Assembly (NCBI RefSeq): GCF_014648675.1
Contig: NZ_BMRO01000007.1
Span: 325,320-384,533 of the forward strand
Direction: 5' to 3'
DNA from: Actinomadura livida
GTDB taxonomy: Bacteria > Actinomycetota > Actinomycetes > Streptosporangiales > Streptosporangiaceae
Length of the DNA: 59,214 bases
Positions 54,225 to 59,214 of the stretch are shown one piece after another; the stretch's first letter is position 1; every line of letters begins with the position of its first letter. The translations under genes were made by a program, and so were the position numbers. The notes below the pieces were generated by a model, which saw nothing but the letters and a program-made list of their open reading frames with translations, did not search any database and had not been told where the DNA came from.

Positions 54225-55466
54225 TCAGCGGGCCGTTCCGCTGCGCCGCTTGGCCCAGATGTCGAACGCGACGGCCGCGAGCAGCACCAGGCCCTTGATC
54301 AGCATGACCCGCTCGCTCGGCGCGCCGAGCAGCGACATCCCGTTGTTGATCACGCCCATGATCAGCCCGCCGGTGATCGCGCCGATCACCTTGCCGACCC
54401 CGCCCTGCACGGCCGCGCCGCCGATGAACGCCGCCGCGATCGCGTCCAGCTCGAACATGTTCCCGGCGGTCGGGCCCGCCTGGTTGAGCCGCCCGGCGAA
54501 CACGATCCCCGCGACGGCCGACAGCACGCCCATGTTGACGAACAGCCAGAACGACACCGACTTGACCTTGATGCCGGACAGCCGGGCCGCGAGCGGGTTG
54601 CCGCCGAGCGCGTAGACGTGCCGGCCGAACACCGCCCGGTTCATCACCAGCGTGGAGCCGAGCACGAGGACTCCGAGCAGGACGAGCACCCACGGCATGT
54701 TCTTGAACCGCGCGAGCTGCACGGCCATGAACATGACCACCACGACCGCCAGCGCGTTCTTGGCGACGAACACGGGCAGCGGGTCGACCTTCTGCCCGTA
54801 CCGGATGCGGCCCTGCCGGTTGCGCCAGCCGAACCCGACGTACCCGGCGACCAGCGCCACCGCGACCAGCAGCGTGAACAGGTCGGCGCCGCCGAGCGGC
54901 CCGAGCCCGATGTTGCCGAGGTAGCCGGACAGGAAGCCGTTGGCGATCGTGCGGACCTCGTCCGGGAACGGGCCGATGCCCTGGTTGCCGAGGATGGTCA
55001 GCGTCAGCGCCCGGAACACCAGCATCCCGGCCAGCGTCACGATGAACGCCGGGATCTCGAAGTAGGCGATCCAGTAGCCCTGCCACGCGCCGATCGCGGC
55101 GCCCGCGAGGAGCGTCAGCAGGATCGCCGCCGGCCACGGCACGTCGTGGTTCACCATCAGCACGGCCGCGATGGCGCCGGTCACCGCCACCACCGAGCCC
55201 ACCGACAGGTCGATGTGCCCGCCGATGATGACCAGGATCATCCCGATGGACAGGATCAGGATGTAGGAGTTCTGGACGATGATGTTCGAGATGTTCTGCG
55301 GGGACAGCAGCTGCCCGTCGGTGAGCACCGCGAACAGCGCGACGATCAGGGCGAACGCGATGTAGATCCCGCTCTGCCGGAGGTTGACGGGCAGGGCCCG
55401 GCCCGCCTTCGGCCGCTCGGCGGGCGGCGGGGTCACGGCCTGGTCGGCCGGCGCCACGCTGCTCAT
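54225..55466 (-). CDS. sugar ABC transporter permease (GguB/XylH-like)
   Basis: The 413-aa permease has about ten membrane helices and the family blocks GGHIDLSVGSVVAVTG, YFEIPAFIVTLAGMLVFRALTL and the EAA-like AAFIGGAAVQGGVGKVIGAITGG. It forms the channel for pentoses or hexoses with the ATPase and the binding protein. It is joined to the ATPase gene through a chain of ATGA overlaps and mini-ORFs. The start is the ATG at 55466. Confidence 0.93.
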   Translation of the reverse strand: MSSVAPADQAVTPPPAERPKAGRALPVNLRQSGIYIAFALIVALFAVLTDGQLLSPQNISNIIVQNSYILILSIGMILVIIGGHIDLSVGSVVAVTGAIAAVLMVNHDVPWPAAILLTLLAGAAIGAWQGYWIAYFEIPAFIVTLAGMLVFRALTLTILGNQGIGPFPDEVRTIANGFLSGYLGNIGLGPLGGADLFTLLVAVALVAGYVGFGWRNRQGRIRYGQKVDPLPVFVAKNALAVVVVMFMAVQLARFKNMPWVLVLLGVLVLGSTLVMNRAVFGRHVYALGGNPLAARLSGIKVKSVSFWLFVNMGVLSAVAGIVFAGRLNQAGPTAGNMFELDAIAAAFIGGAAVQGGVGKVIGAITGGLIMGVINNGMSLLGAPSERVMLIKGLVLLAAVAFDIWAKRRSGTAR

Positions 55467-55526
55467 GCTGTGGTCTCCTCGCTCTGCGTCATGTCTCGGC
55501 CTGCGTCATGTCTCGGCCTGCGTCAT
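55463..55526 (-). other. chain of three coupled mini-ORFs between ATPase and permease
   Basis: The ATPase TGA overlaps the ATG of a six-codon ORF (MTQAET). Its TGA overlaps a second identical ORF, which overlaps a third (MTQSEETTA), whose TGA overlaps the permease ATG. All four junctions are ATGA. The first two ORFs arise from 17-bp tandem repeats (55483-55533) that resemble the 3' end of the ATPase gene (MTRTET). Repeats are seen directly; reinitiation is inference. Confidence 0.6.
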
Positions 55527-57052
55527 GTCTCGGTTCGGGTCATGGCCTGCATCAGGCGCTCGGGGGTCGCGTCGGCGCGGCTCACCTCGCCGGTGATCCG
55601 GCCCTCCGCCATCGCGTACACGCGGTCGCAGATCCCGATCAGCTCCGGCAGCTCGGACGAGATCACCAGCACCGCCCGGCCCTGGTCGGCCATCCGGTTG
55701 ATGATCGAGTAGATCTCGTACTTGGCGCCCACGTCGATGCCGCGGGTCGGCTCGTCGAGGATCAGGACGTCGGCGTCGGTGAACATCCACTTCGACAGGA
55801 CGACCTTCTGCTGGTTGCCGCCGCTCAGCTCGCCCGCCGGGGTGAGCACGCTCGGCGTCTTGATGTTCATCTCGCCGCGGTAGCGCTCGGCGACCTCGTA
55901 CTCGCGGTTGCCGTCCACCCACCCGGCCCGGGCCAGGCCGCGCAGTCCGGCGGCGGAGATGTTGCGCTTGACGTCCTCGATGAGGTTCAGCCCGTAGGTC
56001 TTGCGGTCCTCGGTGGCGTAGGCGAGCCCGTGCCGGATCGCGTCGGTGACCGTCCGGACGCTGATCTCCCTGCCGTCCTTGTAGATCCGGCCGGTGACGC
56101 CGGTGCCGTAGCTGCGGCCGAACACGCTCATCGCGAGCTCCGTCCGGCCCGCGCCCATCAGGCCCGCCAGCCCGACGATCTCGCCGCGGCGCAGCGTCAG
56201 CGCGGCGCGGTCCACGACGACCCGGCCGTGCTGGGTGGGGGAGTGGACGGTCCAGTCCTCGATCCGCAGCACCTCGCCGCCGATGTCGGGGACGCGTTCG
56301 GGGAACCGGTGGTCGAGGTCGCGGCCGACCATGCCGGAGATGATGCGGTCCTCGGACACGTCGCCGCGCATGTCGAGGGTCTCGATCGTCCGGCCGTCCC
56401 GCAGGATGGTGGTCGAGTCGGCGACCGCGCGGATCTCGTTCAGCTTGTGCGAGATGATCACGCAGGTGATGCCCTCGTCGCGCAGGCCGCGCAGCAGGTC
56501 GAGCAGGTGCGCGGAGTCGGCGTCGTTGAGCGCGGCGGTCGGCTCGTCGAGGATGAGCAGCTTCACCCGCTTGGACAGCGCCTTCGCGATCTCCACGAGC
56601 TGCTGCTTGCCGACGCCGAGGTCCATCGCGGGCGTGACGGGGTTCTCCCGCAGCCCCACCCGCTTGAGCAGCCGCGCCGCGTCGGCGTTCGTCCGGTTCC
56701 AGTCGATGAGCCCGAACCGCCCCCGGCGCTCGTTGCCGAGGTAGATGTTCTCCGCGATCGACAGGTACGGGCTGAGCGCCAGCTCCTGGTGGATGATGAC
56801 GATGCCGCGTCGCTCGCTGTCGCGGATGCCGGAGAACCGGCAGACCTCGCCCTCGAACTCGATGTCGCCGCTGTAGGCGCCGTGGGGGTAGACGCCGGAC
56901 AGCACCTTCATGAGCGTCGACTTGCCGGCCCCGTTCTCCCCGCAGATCGCGTGGATCTCGCCCCGCCGGACCTCCAGGTCGACGTCCTGCAGCGCCTTCA
57001 CCGCGGGGAAGGCCTTGGTGATGCCGCGCATCCGCAGGATCGCGTCGGTCAT
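55523..57052 (-). CDS. sugar ABC transporter ATPase, two fused ATPase domains (GguA/XylG-like)
   Basis: The 509-aa protein has two ABC domains. The first has Walker [10 protein letters not shown] and signature LGVGKQQ with [10 protein letters not shown]. The second has a degenerate Walker A (GLMGAGRTE) and signature ELSGGNQQ with [11 protein letters not shown]. This asymmetry is usual for monosaccharide importers of this group. GAGGAGG precedes the ATG at 57052. It energises sugar uptake. Confidence 0.95.
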   Translation of the reverse strand: MTDAILRMRGITKAFPAVKALQDVDLEVRRGEIHAICGENGAGKSTLMKVLSGVYPHGAYSGDIEFEGEVCRFSGIRDSERRGIVIIHQELALSPYLSIAENIYLGNERRGRFGLIDWNRTNADAARLLKRVGLRENPVTPAMDLGVGKQQLVEIAKALSKRVKLLILDEPTAALNDADSAHLLDLLRGLRDEGITCVIISHKLNEIRAVADSTTILRDGRTIETLDMRGDVSEDRIISGMVGRDLDHRFPERVPDIGGEVLRIEDWTVHSPTQHGRVVVDRAALTLRRGEIVGLAGLMGAGRTELAMSVFGRSYGTGVTGRIYKDGREISVRTVTDAIRHGLAYATEDRKTYGLNLIEDVKRNISAAGLRGLARAGWVDGNREYEVAERYRGEMNIKTPSVLTPAGELSGGNQQKVVLSKWMFTDADVLILDEPTRGIDVGAKYEIYSIINRMADQGRAVLVISSELPELIGICDRVYAMAEGRITGEVSRADATPERLMQAMTRTET

Positions 57053-57068
57053 GCTCCTCCTCGGGGTC

Positions 57069-57092
57069 GGCGGGCGCCCGCGGGCGCCCGCC
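57069..57092 (-). terminator. intercistronic hairpin after the binding-protein gene
   Basis: A perfect 10-base-pair stem (GGCGGGCGCC) with the loop CGCG lies between the binding-protein stop and the ATPase RBS. It probably causes partial termination or protects the upstream mRNA, raising binding-protein level over the ATPase and permease. Confidence 0.55.
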
Positions 57093-57102
57093 CCCGGCGC
57101 GC

Positions 57103-58233
57103 TTACTTCAGCTGGTCCTCGGTGTAGTAGCCGGTGTCGATGAGGTGCTCCTTGTAGTTGTCCTTGTTCACGATCACGGGGTTGAGCAGGTAGGACGGGA
57201 CGACCTTCACGCCGTTGTCGTAGTCCTCGGTGTTGTTCACCTCGGGCTTGCCGCCCTTCAGCACGGCATCGGCCATCTTCACCGTGACCGAGGCGAGCTG
57301 CCGCGTGTCCTTGTAGATGGTCGAGTACTGCTCGCCCGCGATGATCGACTTGACCGAGGCGACCTCCGCGTCCTGGCCGGTCACGACCGGGTACGGCTGG
57401 CCCGGCGTCCCGTAGCCGCTGGACTTCAGCGCGGACAGGATCCCGATCGACAGGCCGTCGTAGGGGGACAGGACGCCCTGGACCTTCGTCCCGCCGCCGT
57501 AGTGGCGGGTGAGGAGGTCCTCCATGCGCTTCTGCGCCCGCTCCGGGTCCCAGCGGAGCGTCGCGATGGGCTCGAAGTCCGTCTGGCCGCTCTTGACCAC
57601 GAGGGTCTTCTTGTCGATGTACGGCTTTAGCGTGTCCATCGCGCCGTTGTAGAAGAACGTCGCGTTGTTGTCGTCGGGCGAGCCGGCGAACAGCTCGATG
57701 TTGAACGGCCCCTTCGCCGAGCCCTCGGAGCCGTCGGCCTTCTTCAGCCCGAGCCCGACCAGCAGCGAGGTCGCCTGCTGCACGCCGACCTTGTAGTTGT
57801 CGAACGTGGCGTAGTAGTCGACGTTCTCGGAGTTGCGGATCAGCCGGTCGTAGGCGATGACCGGGATGTCGTTGTCGGCCGCCTTCTGCAGCTGGGTGGT
57901 GATCGCCGTGCCGTCGATCGAGGCGATGACCAGCAGCCGCGCGCCCTTGGTGATCTGGTTGTCGATCTGGTTGGCCTGGGTGGGGATGTCGTTCTCGGCG
58001 TACTGGAGGTCGACCTTGTAGCCGAGCTGCTCGAGCTGCTTCTTGAGGTTGTCGCCGTCGTGGATCCAGCGCTCGGACGAGCGGGTCGGCATCGTGACGC
58101 CGACGAGGGCGCCCTTCGCCGGCTTGTTCTCGGCCTTCTCCTGGTCGACGGTCTTCTCGCTCGACCCGCACGCGGTCATGCCGAGCGTGAGCCCAAGGCC
58201 CAGCGCCAGGCTGACGAGCTTCCTACGCTTCAC
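57103..58233 (-). CDS. sugar-binding lipoprotein of the ABC importer (ChvE-like)
   Basis: The 376-aa protein has a lipoprotein signal: a positively charged start, a hydrophobic stretch and the lipobox MTAC with GSS after it. The type I periplasmic-binding fold shows [38 protein letters not shown] and [10 protein letters not shown]. It belongs to the ChvE/XylF group, which binds L-arabinose, xylose or galactose. Regulatory sites shared with the arabinose genes favour L-arabinose. It is the first gene of the importer operon. Confidence 0.93.
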   Translation of the reverse strand: MKRRKLVSLALGLGLTLGMTACGSSEKTVDQEKAENKPAKGALVGVTMPTRSSERWIHDGDNLKKQLEQLGYKVDLQYAENDIPTQANQIDNQITKGARLLVIASIDGTAITTQLQKAADNDIPVIAYDRLIRNSENVDYYATFDNYKVGVQQATSLLVGLGLKKADGSEGSAKGPFNIELFAGSPDDNNATFFYNGAMDTLKPYIDKKTLVVKSGQTDFEPIATLRWDPERAQKRMEDLLTRHYGGGTKVQGVLSPYDGLSIGILSALKSSGYGTPGQPYPVVTGQDAEVASVKSIIAGEQYSTIYKDTRQLASVTVKMADAVLKGGKPEVNNTEDYDNGVKVVPSYLLNPVIVNKDNYKEHLIDTGYYTEDQLK

Positions 58234-58345
58234 GTCTCACCTCGGGGTGGCTGCCGGTGGTCCGGGCCAGGCTGTTACCGGTCACACTGCCATGTCAATA
58301 GGCCTATGTGGGACGCGTCACAACCGTGACCTTACTCGCCACCCG

Positions 58346-58374
58346 ATTGTTAGCGTTATCACAACGCACGTCAA
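58346..58374 (-). promoter_or_regulatory. importer operon promoter with AraR-type operator
   Basis: On the minus strand TTGACG and AACAAT are 17 bases apart and lead to a leader of about 105 bases. The site TGTTAGCGTTATCA (plus strand, 58348-58361) overlaps the -10 element. It matches the araD palindrome at 11 of 14 positions. Confidence 0.6.
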
Positions 58375-58454
58375 CACCGGGAGAGTCCGGCATCGCTCGG
58401 CGCGACTCCCGCGCCCCAATCTCCAGCAGGGGAGTACTTTCCGGCGTCGGCCCA

Positions 58455-58484
58455 TTGACAGCGCCGGTTGGTTATCGCAAACAT
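58455..58484 (+). promoter_or_regulatory. divergent AraR-type promoter and operator without an obvious gene
   Basis: TTGACA (58455-58460) and AAACAT (58479-58484) with the operator GGTTATCGCAAACA (58470-58483) copy the layout of the araR promoter almost base for base. It points right, towards the 3' end of an opposite gene. No convincing coding region follows, so it may drive an antisense or small RNA, or serve only as a distal operator. Confidence 0.45.
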
Positions 58485-58531
58485 CCGAAGTCGACCGGCG
58501 CGCCCGGTCGGCGGCGCGGCCGGGGCGGGGG

Positions 58532-59214
58532 TCAGCGGAGGCGGAAGCCGAGCTCGCGGCCCGCCTCGCGCAGTTCGTCGCGGGCGGACGGGTGGGCCAC
58601 CTCGTCCACGAGCTGCTGGGCCTGGGACGTGGCGTCGTGCCCCCAGACGGCGGCCGTGCCCTGCTCGCTGACGATGAAGCTGTGCTGGAACGAGGTCACG
58701 GGACCGGCCAGGCGCGGGATGACGGTGGAGACGTCCGCGCGCGGGTGCCAGGAGGGCAGCGCGATGACGGCGCGCCCGCCGGGGGAGTGCAGGGCGCCGA
58801 CGACGAAGTCGGTCTGCCCGCCGAACCCGGAGTAGATGACCCCGCGGACGCGGCTGGCGTTCGCCTGGGCGAACAGGTCGACCTGGAGGGCGGAGTTCAC
58901 CGAGACCATCCGCGGCTTGCGGGCGATCAGGCTCGGGTCGTTGGTCTTCTCGGTGCGCAGCATCCGGACGCGCTCGTTGTGGTCGACCCAGTCGTACAGC
59001 TCGCGGCTGCCGAAGACGAACGACGCGGTGATGGGCGTGGTGGTGTCGAGCGCCCCGGCCTTCTCCAGGGCGAGGACGCCGTCGCTGAACATCTCCGACC
59101 ACACCCCGAGGCCCTTGCGCTCCAGCAGCGAGGCCAGCACCGCGTCGGGGACGCCGCCGATACCCAGCTGCAGCGTCGCGTGCTCGGGGACGAGGCGGGC
59201 GACCCGGCCGCCGA
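58532..59214 (-). CDS. acetyl-CoA hydrolase/CoA-transferase, N-terminus cut by window
   Basis: The visible 227 residues, all in one frame to the right edge, match the C-terminal half of the Cat1/4-hydroxybutyrate CoA-transferase family. They include QLGIGGVPDAVLASL, SEMFSDG, SVNSALQVDLFAQANA, YSGFGGQTDFVVGA and SEQGTAAVWGHD. The catalytic glutamate region (usually near EIVD) is not clearly seen in the part present. It moves or hydrolyses CoA from short acyl-CoAs. It is not obviously tied to arabinose use. Confidence 0.88.
   Translation of the reverse strand, partial: GGRVARLVPEHATLQLGIGGVPDAVLASLLERKGLGVWSEMFSDGVLALEKAGALDTTTPITASFVFGSRELYDWVDHNERVRMLRTEKTNDPSLIARKPRMVSVNSALQVDLFAQANASRVRGVIYSGFGGQTDFVVGALHSPGGRAVIALPSWHPRADVSTVIPRLAGPVTSFQHSFIVSEQGTAAVWGHDATSQAQQLVDEVAHPSARDELREAGRELGFRLR

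Noticed and set aside
58308..58835. 175-aa plus-strand ORF beyond the importer promoter
   Set aside because: It crosses operator sequences and the end of the CoA-transferase gene, has no family features and lacks a ribosome site.
1..59214. Mobile element, prophage or CRISPR array
   Set aside because: No transposase, integrase, terminal inverted repeats or spaced direct repeats were found; base composition is even along the window.

Overview
The window is very GC-rich. It is dense in short-spaced genes with many GTG and TTG starts and strong third-codon GC bias. With PucR-type regulators, a mycothiol-type reductase, actinobacterial kinase/phosphatase pairs and LacI-controlled sugar genes, it reads as the chromosome of a filamentous actinomycete; an Actinomadura- or Streptomyces-like organism is an inference. 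No phage, insertion sequence, CRISPR array, rRNA or tRNA was seen. Both edge genes are cut by the window.

Left part (1-13 kb): the end of malQ, an unrecognised cysteine-containing protein, aminopeptidase N, a DsbA-fold reductase, then a translationally coupled cbiM-cbiN-cbiQ-cbiO transporter for cobalt or nickel. A nickel-type (Nur-like) operator sits between its -35 and -10 elements. A CooC-like ATPase with a Zur-like box follows, then an envelope protein with a Q/P-rich tail and rpiB.

12-26 kb: a membrane PP2C phosphatase facing a Ser/Thr kinase, a histidine kinase with no adjacent response regulator, an amidase, a fused acetyl-CoA carboxyltransferase coupled to a methyltransferase, a lipase/esterase, a PucR regulator with its aldehyde dehydrogenase, and an LLM oxidoreductase.

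26-37.8 kb: a secreted nuclease with a candidate PHO box; a membrane IPT/TIG protein, a divergent nitrilase-fold protein and a winged-helix protein that together form the least explained locus; an MFS pump; a secreted lipase; a coupled desaturase and fatty acyl-AMP ligase; and a second PucR-type regulator.

37.8-45.4 kb: a complete selenocysteine module, selA-selB-selD, converging on a selenocysteine formate dehydrogenase. The in-frame UGA (codon 190) and its SECIS hairpin are visible, so the dehydrogenase is one gene and not two fragments.

45.4-59.2 kb: a secreted hydrolase, an SCO6745-like protein with a palindromic operator, and an L-arabinose regulon. This consists of a LacI-type regulator followed by araD-araA-araB, and convergently a ChvE/GguA/GguB-type ABC importer with a second LacI regulator at the end of its operon. 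Four related operator sequences tie the two halves together. An acetyl-CoA hydrolase/transferase gene is cut by the right edge.

A recurring feature is very small ORFs joined by start-stop overlaps just upstream of real genes (desaturase, selA leader, sugar permease).
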